NCBI GenBank assembly: GCA_023248735.1
Contig: JAHFDY010000014.1
Location: forward strand, 1 to 39,302
Direction of reading: 5' to 3'
Source: Myxococcales bacterium
Lineage (GTDB): Bacteria; Myxococcota_A; Polyangia; Polyangiales; Polyangiaceae
Length of the DNA: 39,302 nucleotides
The position numbers and the translations under genes were made by a program. The notes under the pieces were generated by a model. It was not told the DNA's origin. It searched no databases and was given only the letters and a program-made list of their open reading frames with translations. Each line of letters opens with the position of its first letter. Position 1 is the stretch's first letter. Positions 17,570 through 24,378 of this stretch are shown here, piece after piece.

Positions 17570-18738
17570 GTGACGAGTTGCTCGAAGAAGTGAACGAGAC
17601 GCTGACAAAGCGCATTGAGCCAAACCTCGAGGCGTTTCTGAAGCACATGCTCAGAATCGACGCATCTGACGTGTACATTACCGCGGGCTCACCGGCGGTC
17701 TTCCGTGTTGCGGGTGTAGGTCATCCTGCCAAGACTGCACTAACGCCGGATCACATCGAGCTCATGGCGGCGTCGCTCATGTCGGATGCGCAGCTTGCCG
17801 AATTTCGCCGCGTACACGAAATGAACCTTGTGCACGCGATTGGTGAAGGCCGATTCCGCGTAAACGTGTTTCGACAGCGCGACGCTACCGGCATGGTTGT
17901 GCGCATGATCAAGACGAAGATTCGCGATCTCGATGCGTTGCAGGTGCCGCCGATCATCAAGGAAGTGTCGCTGAGTCGTCGTGGCCTCATTCTCGTCGTC
18001 GGCGCGACCGGCAGCGGTAAGTCGACGTTGCTCGCCGCAATGATCAACCACCGGAACGAAACCGAGACGGGTCATATTGTAACCGTCGAAGATCCAATTG
18101 AATTTGTCCATGAGCACAAGAAGTGCGTTGTGACTCAACGTGAAGTCGGGGGTGATACCCTCTCCTTCGGGGCGGCGCTGAAGAGTGCGCTACGGCAGGC
18201 GCCGGATGTGATCCTCATCGGCGAGGTACGCGACGAGGAGACGATGCAGGCCGCGATCACGTTCGCAGAGACCGGCCACCTTTGCCTCGCGACCTTGCAT
18301 TCGAACAACGCAAACCAGGCGATCGAGCGCGTCCTCAACTTCTTTCCTTCTGAGCGGCAGCACGAGATCTTGCTTCAGTTATCGCTCAACCTGCGCGGGA
18401 TCATCTCGCAACGATTGATTCCAAGTCTTGACGGCGGACGTGCGGCTTGTCTCGAAATCTTGCTCGATACGCCACGCATTCGCGAACTCATCAAAGCAGG
18501 CGAAGTCGACCTCGTGAAGGAAGCGATGGAGCAGTCCGCATACGAGGGCTGCAGGACGTTTGACGCGTCTCTTTTTGACCTCGTCGTTGCCGAACGCATC
18601 AACGAGACCGAGGCGTTGCGCGCCGCCGAAAGTGCGAACAACCTGCGGATGCGGATCGATCGCTGGAAGCAATCAGGGGGCGTCGCGATTGACGACGCGG
18701 ACGACGTCCCGCTGCGTCTTGTGCCGCGCGTCTACTAA
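17566..18738 (+). CDS. pilU: Type IV pilus retraction ATPase paralogue PilU
   Basis: The protein follows PilU rather than PilT at the diagnostic positions: VGATGSGKSTLLAAMINHRN (Walker A Lys152), GHIVTVEDPIEFVHEHKK, RQAPDVILIGEVRDEETMQAAITFAETGHLCLATLHSNN, and NFFPSERQ. PilU is an auxiliary, PilT-dependent retraction motor that helps under load. The N terminus (LKHMLRIDASDVYITAGSPAVFRV) is the usual PAS-like domain. Length 390 fits PilU's longer C-terminal tail. It is the last gene of the operon; a new -35/-10 pair for the RCC1 gene follows directly. Confidence 0.94.
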   Translation: MSDELLEEVNETLTKRIEPNLEAFLKHMLRIDASDVYITAGSPAVFRVAGVGHPAKTALTPDHIELMAASLMSDAQLAEFRRVHEMNLVHAIGEGRFRVNVFRQRDATGMVVRMIKTKIRDLDALQVPPIIKEVSLSRRGLILVVGATGSGKSTLLAAMINHRNETETGHIVTVEDPIEFVHEHKKCVVTQREVGGDTLSFGAALKSALRQAPDVILIGEVRDEETMQAAITFAETGHLCLATLHSNNANQAIERVLNFFPSERQHEILLQLSLNLRGIISQRLIPSLDGGRAACLEILLDTPRIRELIKAGEVDLVKEAMEQSAYEGCRTFDASLFDLVVAERINETEALRAAESANNLRMRIDRWKQSGGVAIDDADDVPLRLVPRVY

Positions 18739-18750
18739 GCACTTACGTTT

Positions 18751-18778
18751 TTGTCGCTTCTCCCGCATCGTGTACGAT
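18751..18778 (+). promoter_or_regulatory. Promoter for the RCC1-repeat lipoprotein gene
   Basis: TTGTCG, a 16-bp spacer and TACGAT form a reasonable sigma70-type promoter in the 47-bp gap after pilU. The -10 box ends 7 nt before the GTG start and there is no Shine-Dalgarno sequence, so the transcript may be leaderless. Confidence 0.45.
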
Positions 18779-18785
18779 TGCTCGT

Positions 18786-20117
18786 GTGACGACTCGTTTC
18801 GAATCCGCAAGCGTGCTCGCCATGAGCCTCCTCGGGTGTCGTGCGGTCTTGGGGATTGGTGACCCTTCAGTTGTCGACGGAGGCGCAGATGGCAGTGCGG
18901 ACATCGGTGCAGCCGATGTGGGAAGCGCGGGATCGGATTCCGTGCGGTCCATCGTTGTGGGTGACGTCGACACGTGCGCTGTGTTTTCCAATGGTCGCGC
19001 GAAGTGTTGGGGCCAGGGTTTCGGCGCGTCTGGCGTTCGCGGTTGCTTTTCGGATTTTCAGCGGGGCGCTGCGTTGCCTTATCTCGACTTTGGGAAGAAT
19101 GTGTCCGTGAAGCAAATTGTCAGCGGACGCAACCATCTGTGCGCGCTCACGGTGGACGGAAAGGTGAAATGTTGGGGCACAAATCAGTCGGGGGAACTCG
19201 GCTTGGGTGATGATGTCACGCGTGGATGCGCTGGCATGGGCGACGCACTCCCTTTCGTGAATTTGGGTGGAAACGTTGAGGCCTTGGCTGCCGGTTCAAA
19301 GCACACATGCGCGATTCTGGAGAATGGTAGTGCGGTGAAGTGCTGGGGAGGCAACAGCGAAGGCCAGTTGGGCCTCGGGCACACGCAAGATGTCGGCAAG
19401 CAAGTGCAGGACATTCCCTTCGTTCCGCTTGATCTTGGACAAAAAGCCGTCAAGGAAATTGCCGCTTCCGAAAACTATACTTGTGTGAAGCTCATCAGCA
19501 GTCAGATCAAATGTTGGGGCGAAGGCGGTCCCTATCTCGGAGCTGGAGACACACGCAGTCGCGGTACGAGTCCGAGCGACATGGGCGAGGCGCTCCAACC
19601 CGTGGCTACCGGATTCGAAGCAGCGTCAATCGCACCAGCGTGCGCCATCGACGCTGAGGGTCACGGAAAGTGCTGGGGAATCGTTTGGGGATTGGGTGCG
19701 AGTGTCTTTATCGGCAGCGCACCCAATGAGGTGAGCAAGCTCGCATTTTTTGACTTCGGAAAAGCGGGGCGCATGACGAAATTTGCCCGTTACAGCATGG
19801 GCATCTGCGCGATCCAAGAGCAAGCGTTGCGATGTTGGGGCCCAAATGCGAGCGGCCAACTCGGCAATGGATCAACCCTCGGGTGGGGCGACGACATGAC
19901 GGAGTTGATCAAGCAACTTGCGCCGGTTGATCTTGGCTCCAATCGGTACGCGGTGGACGTATCGGTCGGACCCGAACACGTGTGCGCAGTCCTCGACGAC
20001 GGCACGGCGAAGTGCTGGGGCTCCAACGAGTATGGACAACTTGGCATTGCAGGTGGAAGGCGTGGCGACGAACCCGGCGAGATGGGCGACGCACTTCCGA
20101 CCGTCGAGCTGTTCTGA
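18786..20117 (+). CDS. RCC1-repeat (beta-propeller) lipoprotein
   Basis: The N terminus has a short signal and lipobox-like MSLLGC, followed by an Asp/Gly/Ala-rich linker typical of surface-exposed lipoproteins. The rest is built of RCC1-type repeats of about 50-60 residues: seven CWG units are visible, several with the full CWGxNxxGQLGxG pattern (CWGTNQSGELGLGD, CWGGNSEGQLGLG, CWGPNASGQLGNG, CWGSNEYGQLG). A second cysteine precedes most repeats (HLCAL, HTCAI, HVCAV), so each blade probably carries a disulfide, as in secreted myxobacterial RCC1 proteins. Function is unknown; such propellers usually mediate binding at the cell surface. The GTG start follows a -10-like box directly. Confidence 0.87.
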   Translation: MTTRFESASVLAMSLLGCRAVLGIGDPSVVDGGADGSADIGAADVGSAGSDSVRSIVVGDVDTCAVFSNGRAKCWGQGFGASGVRGCFSDFQRGAALPYLDFGKNVSVKQIVSGRNHLCALTVDGKVKCWGTNQSGELGLGDDVTRGCAGMGDALPFVNLGGNVEALAAGSKHTCAILENGSAVKCWGGNSEGQLGLGHTQDVGKQVQDIPFVPLDLGQKAVKEIAASENYTCVKLISSQIKCWGEGGPYLGAGDTRSRGTSPSDMGEALQPVATGFEAASIAPACAIDAEGHGKCWGIVWGLGASVFIGSAPNEVSKLAFFDFGKAGRMTKFARYSMGICAIQEQALRCWGPNASGQLGNGSTLGWGDDMTELIKQLAPVDLGSNRYAVDVSVGPEHVCAVLDDGTAKCWGSNEYGQLGIAGGRRGDEPGEMGDALPTVELF

Positions 20118-20152
20118 AATGACAGCGTAAGGGCCCAAGCCAGGCTCTGGTG

Positions 20153-20158
20153 TATAGG
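20153..20158 (+). promoter_or_regulatory. TATAGG -10-like box before the VF530-family gene
   Basis: TATAGG ends 5 nt before the GTG at 20164. GGGGAG abuts the GTG too closely to act as a normal ribosome binding site, so a leaderless start is plausible. No matching -35 is obvious. Confidence 0.3.
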
Positions 20159-20163
20159 GGAGC

Positions 20164-20472
20164 GTGACCGTTGAGGAATTTCTCCGTCTGCACCCCGATG
20201 CACGCGATGGCTCAGGTCGTCTGATCCGCGAATTGCACGGAGTTTCGCTGAAGGAGATCGTCGAACGACTGTCGCAAGCGTACGGGTGGGCGGAACTTGC
20301 ACGATTGATTCCGATCAACTGTTTTGCGATCAGTCCCAGCGTTCCATCGAGCCTCACGTTTCTTCGTCGGACGCCCTGGGCGCGGGCCAAAGTGGAACGC
20401 CTGTACGTCGCGATGCGTACGGCAGAGATCTTTGATGTGCCTAAACTCGAGCTGTCGGAGACGGGCGAATGA
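20164..20472 (+). CDS. VF530-family (DUF2132) small DNA-binding protein
   Basis: The 102-residue protein contains the whole VF530 signature: LHGVSLKEIVERL, YGWAELARLIPINCF, PSVPSSLTFLRRTPWARAKVERLY. VF530 of Vibrio fischeri has a known helical fold and was described as a DNA-binding protein. It lacks a signal peptide, so it is cytoplasmic. The stop overlaps the start of the first DTW gene (ATGA), so it is coupled to tRNA-modification genes; a role in nucleic acid binding there is an inference. The 25-residue N-terminal extension before the conserved core is variable in the family. Confidence 0.85.
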   Translation: MTVEEFLRLHPDARDGSGRLIRELHGVSLKEIVERLSQAYGWAELARLIPINCFAISPSVPSSLTFLRRTPWARAKVERLYVAMRTAEIFDVPKLELSETGE

Positions 20473-21131
20473 CGCGACGGGGCAATGCTGAACATCGCTG
20501 CAAACGGTGCAAGATGCACCGAAGCTTGTGCGTCTGCGCGCTCATTCCACGGCTCGAAACGCGAACGCGGCTCGTTCTCGTCATTCACCGAACCGAGGAG
20601 CGCAAGCCGACGAATACGGGCGTGCTCGCGGCGGAGTGTCTCGTGAACAGTGAGATCGTTGTACGTGGCCACGCGTCAGACCCCACTCTCGGGCTTGTGG
20701 TGCCGGAGGGAACGGAGCCCTTACTTCTTTTTCCCCACGAAGAATCGGTCAACATAATTGACTACAAGCTTCCGTCGCTGCCCATCACGCTGATCGTTCC
20801 AGACGGAACGTGGAGGCAGGCGTCGAAAGTGCGGGCACGGGTGCCCGGTCTCTTAGACCTGCCCTGCGTATCCATTCCGGCGGGTGAACCCTCGATTTAC
20901 AGGTTGCGGTCCGAGGCGCATCCTCACGGGCTCGCCACGATTGAGGCGATCGCGCGCGCATTTGGCATCCTCGAAGGAGTCCAGGTGCAGCACGCCATGG
21001 AGTACGTGTTTCGTGCCATGGTCGAACGCACGCTGTGGGCGCGCGGCGAAGGTAAGACTGAGAACGTGACGGGAGGCATACCCGAAGGTGTCGTTCGACA
21101 TGATCCACGAAGTGGTTTGCGTCATGAGTGA
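20469..21131 (+). CDS. DTW-domain protein, probable tRNA-uridine aminocarboxypropyltransferase (copy 1)
   Basis: DTW proteins (TapT/TuaA, formerly YfiP, in E. coli; DTWD1 and DTWD2 in humans) transfer the 3-amino-3-carboxypropyl group of SAM to uridines in tRNA, giving acp3U. This copy has the N-terminal zinc-knuckle-like CKRCKMHRSLCVC, the substrate region LVLVIHRTEERKPTNTG, the central VPDGTWRQASKV that contains the family's namesake TW, and RLRSEAHPHGLATIEAIA. Length 220 is typical. It overlaps the VF530 gene by 4 nt and the next DTW gene by 8 nt, so the three form one transcription unit. Confidence 0.9.
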   Translation: MTRRGNAEHRCKRCKMHRSLCVCALIPRLETRTRLVLVIHRTEERKPTNTGVLAAECLVNSEIVVRGHASDPTLGLVVPEGTEPLLLFPHEESVNIIDYKLPSLPITLIVPDGTWRQASKVRARVPGLLDLPCVSIPAGEPSIYRLRSEAHPHGLATIEAIARAFGILEGVQVQHAMEYVFRAMVERTLWARGEGKTENVTGGIPEGVVRHDPRSGLRHE

Positions 21132-22341
21132 ACCTCGCTCGATTTGCGCGAAGTGCAGGCGACCAAAGCGAGTTTGCTACTGTGATCACATCACGCAACT
21201 TGAGACGAGGACGCGCGTCGTTCTGTTGCAACATCCACGCGAGCGGGACGTTCCGATTGGAACCGCACGCATGGCGAGCCTGTGCTTGCCGAACTCAGAG
21301 CTGCACGTCGGGACCTTCTGGGGTGACTCGAGGGCGCTGCTTTCCGCGATAGGCGATCCCGATCGTCCGGCTGCTTTGCTTTATCCAGGTGACGATGCGA
21401 CCGACGTTCTCCGTGATCCACCGAAGGGACCCATCACGCTCGTCGTGGTTGACGGTACGTGGTGGCAAACGCGCAAAGTCGTGCGGCAGAATCCCGTGCT
21501 CGCTGCGTTGCCGCGCTACGCATTTCTACCGAAGTCTCCTGGCGAATATCGGATTCGCAAGGAGCCAGCAGAAGGGTGCGTTTCGACGATAGAGGCGCTC
21601 GCGTACGTGCTCGGGGCGCTCGAAGGTGACGTGCAGCGGTTCCGCGCACTGCTTGATCCATTTCGGGCGATGGTGGCCATGCAAGTTGACTTTGCGACGA
21701 CGGTTCGTAACAGGAGAGGCGGGAGGCGACGCGCACCAAGGCCCATAAAAATGCGTCTCCCTGACGAGTTGGTCAACCGTCATGACGATGTCGTTTGCGT
21801 CGTTGCGGAGGCCAAGGCGTGGCCCTATCGATTCGTCGATCGACGTAAGGCCGAGCCCGACGAGCTCGTTCATTGGGTGGCCCATCGTGTGAGTACGGGC
21901 GAAACTTTCGAGAGCGTCGTCAGGCCAACGACGTCGCTTACACCTAACGTCGAAACGCAAATCGGATTGTCGGCTTCGGTGCTGCACGCCGGCGAGTCAA
22001 TGGATCAGCTCACGGAACGATGGCGTCGTTTTGTGCGCGAGGGCGATCTGATCGCTTCGTGGGGCTTCTACGCACCGGCGCTCTTTGGGGCTCAAGTCGC
22101 TCCGCTGCCCGAGGCAAGACTCGACGTTCGGCAGTGCGCGATCGGTTGGCTAGGTCGCAAGGTCGGCACGGTCGAAGCGCTTGCGGCGGAGCTCGGTGCA
22201 CCACCATCCCGCCTCGCGCAAGGACGAGGGGGCTCGCGACTCGCGGCGCTGGTCGCGATTGCTTCGGCAATGCGCGTTGCAGCGGAGGAGGAACGGCGTG
22301 ATGGTTCAATAAATCGCGAGGCCGAACAACGCTTCGCCTGA
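21124..22341 (+). CDS. DTW-domain protein (copy 2) with extra C-terminal exonuclease-like domain
   Basis: Residues 1-200 are a second DTW domain: CAKCRRPKRVCYC, VVLLQHPRERDVPIGTARM, VVDGTWWQTRKV, RIRKEPAEGCVSTIEALAY. Residues about 220-395 are extra. The pattern (VVCVVAEAKAW, HRVSTGETFESVVRP, QIGLSASVL, DLIASWGFY, LDVRQCAIGWL, SRLAALVAIASAM) follows the strands and helices of the DnaQ/DEDD exonuclease fold. The acidic metal ligands and the late His/Asp are mostly replaced, so it looks catalytically dead and may serve RNA or protein binding. The start is ATG at 21124; the ORF from 21088 would lie inside the previous gene. Its end overlaps the convergent lipoprotein gene by 36 bp. DTW call firm, tail assignment tentative. 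Confidence 0.87.
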   Translation: MSEPRSICAKCRRPKRVCYCDHITQLETRTRVVLLQHPRERDVPIGTARMASLCLPNSELHVGTFWGDSRALLSAIGDPDRPAALLYPGDDATDVLRDPPKGPITLVVVDGTWWQTRKVVRQNPVLAALPRYAFLPKSPGEYRIRKEPAEGCVSTIEALAYVLGALEGDVQRFRALLDPFRAMVAMQVDFATTVRNRRGGRRRAPRPIKMRLPDELVNRHDDVVCVVAEAKAWPYRFVDRRKAEPDELVHWVAHRVSTGETFESVVRPTTSLTPNVETQIGLSASVLHAGESMDQLTERWRRFVREGDLIASWGFYAPALFGAQVAPLPEARLDVRQCAIGWLGRKVGTVEALAAELGAPPSRLAQGRGGSRLAALVAIASAMRVAAEEERRDGSINREAEQRFA

Positions 22342-23244
22342 AAAGCGGGTCTCGTCGAGAACCGACATGAAGGCGCCGCCGCGAAATTGGAGCGCCAAGC
22401 GTGTGGTCAACGGGACTTCTGCGAGGAGGCCGCCGCGGTAGATCGAACCAGCATCGGTAAATGAAGTTGACCCTTTGACTGAGTCGCGGAAGAGCCAGCC
22501 AAGCCCAGCGTAGACGCCAACGTATTTTGCAGGAAACAAGTGAATCTCGGGTCCGCAGGAAGCGAGGACCGCGCGAGGACCGTACACGGACGAGTCGATG
22601 TAAGCGCCGAATCCGAGCGTGAGGATGTTTCCAATGTTCGCGCCCAGTTGGGTCGCCCCGCCGACCCCAAGCGACGTCGCGCCGCGCATCGTAGGAATGC
22701 CCGTGGAATGTGTCGCAGTCGTCCACGTCACTCCGCGTCGATCGAGGGGCGCGCGCCGGAGCAGGACGAGGTCGGGTCCTCCATTGACGGTTCCGCCGTT
22801 GCTGCGCGCCGCGAGCTCGGGCGTGAGTTCCGACAGGCGCACCGGGCCGGTGTTGAGGCGTATCGTCTCCTTGGGAGCGAGCCGCGCCCAACCGTCGTAT
22901 CGCAGTCCTTCCGAGAGCGCGAGGGCCACACCAACAGCGGCGCCCGCGACGACGACCGCAGCAAGTACAGCCGTCGCTCCACCTTTGCTACTCTTGCCGC
23001 CGCCGCTAGTGCTGCTGCTGCTGTAGTGGATGTTGGTGCGTGCATCGATGCCGACTCCGCTCTGCGGGGCAGGGGGCATGCCGACATTTTCGATGACGCG
23101 GACCGAGTCGGCGCGGCGATCGGCCGGAAGCCTTGCGATGCGGACGAGCTCTTGCCGCGGAATGGCATACTGATTGGTGAGGCAGCCGGGCAGCACCGCG
23201 AGCAAGAGTGTGAATCCGATCCTCGAGGGCTTGTGGTTGGACAT
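22306..23244 (-). CDS. Lipoprotein, probably with a beta-barrel-like C-terminal domain
   Basis: The signal sequence ends in AVLPGC, so the product should be lipidated. Residues about 70-85 are a Ser/Gly-rich linker, then a strongly hydrophobic stretch (ATAVLAAVVVAGAAVGVALAL) forms a likely membrane segment or hydrophobic hairpin. The C-terminal 140 residues alternate polar and aromatic residues and end in GEALFGLAIY, reminiscent of an outer-membrane beta-strand terminus ending in an aromatic residue. No enzyme motif. Its 3' end overlaps the DTW copy 2 gene by 36 bp, and no ribosome binding site is obvious at the ATG. The 131-bp divergent gap to the metallophosphatase holds only the promoter noted separately. 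Confidence 0.75.
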   Translation of the reverse strand: MSNHKPSRIGFTLLLAVLPGCLTNQYAIPRQELVRIARLPADRRADSVRVIENVGMPPAPQSGVGIDARTNIHYSSSSTSGGGKSSKGGATAVLAAVVVAGAAVGVALALSEGLRYDGWARLAPKETIRLNTGPVRLSELTPELAARSNGGTVNGGPDLVLLRRAPLDRRGVTWTTATHSTGIPTMRGATSLGVGGATQLGANIGNILTLGFGAYIDSSVYGPRAVLASCGPEIHLFPAKYVGVYAGLGWLFRDSVKGSTSFTDAGSIYRGGLLAEVPLTTRLALQFRGGAFMSVLDETRFSGEALFGLAIY

Positions 23245-23363
23245 CGATGGGTGAGCGCAGCAAACCGCGTGCCCATCTCGGTGTAGGCGAAAATGCAGCG
23301 AACATGAGCGACTTGAGCCACATTGTGAACATTCGTTCGCAGCATGGTTTCACGGCTCTCGGG

Positions 23364-23369
23364 TAAGCT
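23364..23369 (+). promoter_or_regulatory. TAAGCT -10-like box before the metallophosphatase GTG
   Basis: TAAGCT ends 6 nt before the GTG at 23376, with no Shine-Dalgarno sequence between them. This matches the spacing seen for several other genes of the window. A -35 at the proper distance is not clear. Confidence 0.35.
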
Positions 23370-23375
23370 TGCGTT

Positions 23376-24290
23376 GTGGACCCTTCGCCCCACGCAGGAT
23401 TTCCGGCGGTGCTTCCACCGTATCGCGAAGGCATGCGCATAGCAGTTGTCGGCGACTTGCAGCGAACCGCACCGATTTTGGAGTTTTTCCGAGAAGAGAA
23501 TGATCGTGAGCGCGCGAGCGTAGTCAGCGAGATCACGAAGGAGCGCCCAGACCTCCTTCTATTTGCTGGAGACAACGTGTTTGGAGGAGGATGCGAAGCG
23601 CAGTGGCGTTCGTTCGATTCCTTGACCATTGCACTACGCAAGGCCGGAATCGTCGCCGCAAGCGCGTTCGGCAATCATGAATATTGGCTGACGCGAGTGT
23701 CGGCCGACGAGCACCTCTTCGCGCGATTTCCGCTCAATGCGCGTCGTCACTGGTTCTCGCTGGCGATGGGTCCACTCCGCATCGTCGTTCTCGATAGCAA
23801 CAAGCGTCGGCTCGGTGCGAAGTGGTCGGAGCAACTCGCGTGGTACGCGCGCGAACTCGACGTGTTCGATCGCGATGCGACCGTGCGGGGCGTTCTTTTG
23901 GTCGTGCACCACCCGCCGTACACCAACAGCTCGGTCACAGGCGACGAGATCCATGTTCAGCGTGCGATCGTTCCGCGATTCGAAAGCGCAGAGAAGACGC
24001 TCGCGATGCTCAACGGTCATGTTCACAGTTACGAACGCTTTCTTCGCAAAGGAAAGATGTACGTCGTGAGCGGAGGCGGAGGCGGACCGCGCGCGCGGCT
24101 TCACACGGGATCGCGCCGAAGGCACTTGGACGATTGCTACGACGGTCCTGCGCTGCGCGCGTTCAATTTCGTACTCTATACGGTCACGAATAAGGGCGTG
24201 ACTGCAGAGGTGCGCGGCCTAGCAAAGGGAGCGTCCACTTGGGCCACGCTCGATCAATTTGTGCTCACGTTTGTGAGCGTGTCACCCTGA
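23376..24290 (+). CDS. Calcineurin-like metallophosphoesterase
   Basis: The metallophosphatase motifs appear in order: VVGDLQ (first metal Asp; the usual GDxH histidine is replaced by Gln, as in purple-acid-phosphatase-like branches), LLFAGDN, FGNHEYW, VVHHPPYTN and LNGHVHSYERF. These build the di-metal centre that hydrolyses phosphoesters. A Gly-rich SGGGGGPRAR follows the last motif, as in secreted PAP-like phosphatases. No clear signal peptide is seen, so it may be cytoplasmic; the N terminus is Pro-rich. The stop codon lies within a dispersed repeat unit, which means that the last few codons come from it. Substrate unknown. Confidence 0.88.
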   Translation: MDPSPHAGFPAVLPPYREGMRIAVVGDLQRTAPILEFFREENDRERASVVSEITKERPDLLLFAGDNVFGGGCEAQWRSFDSLTIALRKAGIVAASAFGNHEYWLTRVSADEHLFARFPLNARRHWFSLAMGPLRIVVLDSNKRRLGAKWSEQLAWYARELDVFDRDATVRGVLLVVHHPPYTNSSVTGDEIHVQRAIVPRFESAEKTLAMLNGHVHSYERFLRKGKMYVVSGGGGGPRARLHTGSRRRHLDDCYDGPALRAFNFVLYTVTNKGVTAEVRGLAKGASTWATLDQFVLTFVSVSP

Positions 24291-24333
24291 GCGAACCGTG
24301 TCATCCCGAGCGAAGCGAAGGACCCCCGGGTCC
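24279..24333. repeat. Dispersed palindromic repeat element (two partial copies) at a convergent junction
   Basis: Two adjacent degenerate copies are visible: GTCACCCTGAGCGAACC, then TGTCATCCCGAGCGAAGCGAAGG, the latter matching a repeat motif (TCATCCTGAGCGAAGCGAAGGATC) that I remember as widespread between genes of many bacteria. A perfect GGACCC-CC-GGGTCC inverted repeat (24320-24333) follows directly and could form a hairpin. The element sits between the convergent metallophosphatase and prolyl oligopeptidase genes and supplies the stop codon of the former. It may serve as a bidirectional terminator. Confidence 0.6.
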
Positions 24334-24378
24334 CTCGGCATCCGTAGGGTCACATGACGATCACGACGTGCCCGAAGG

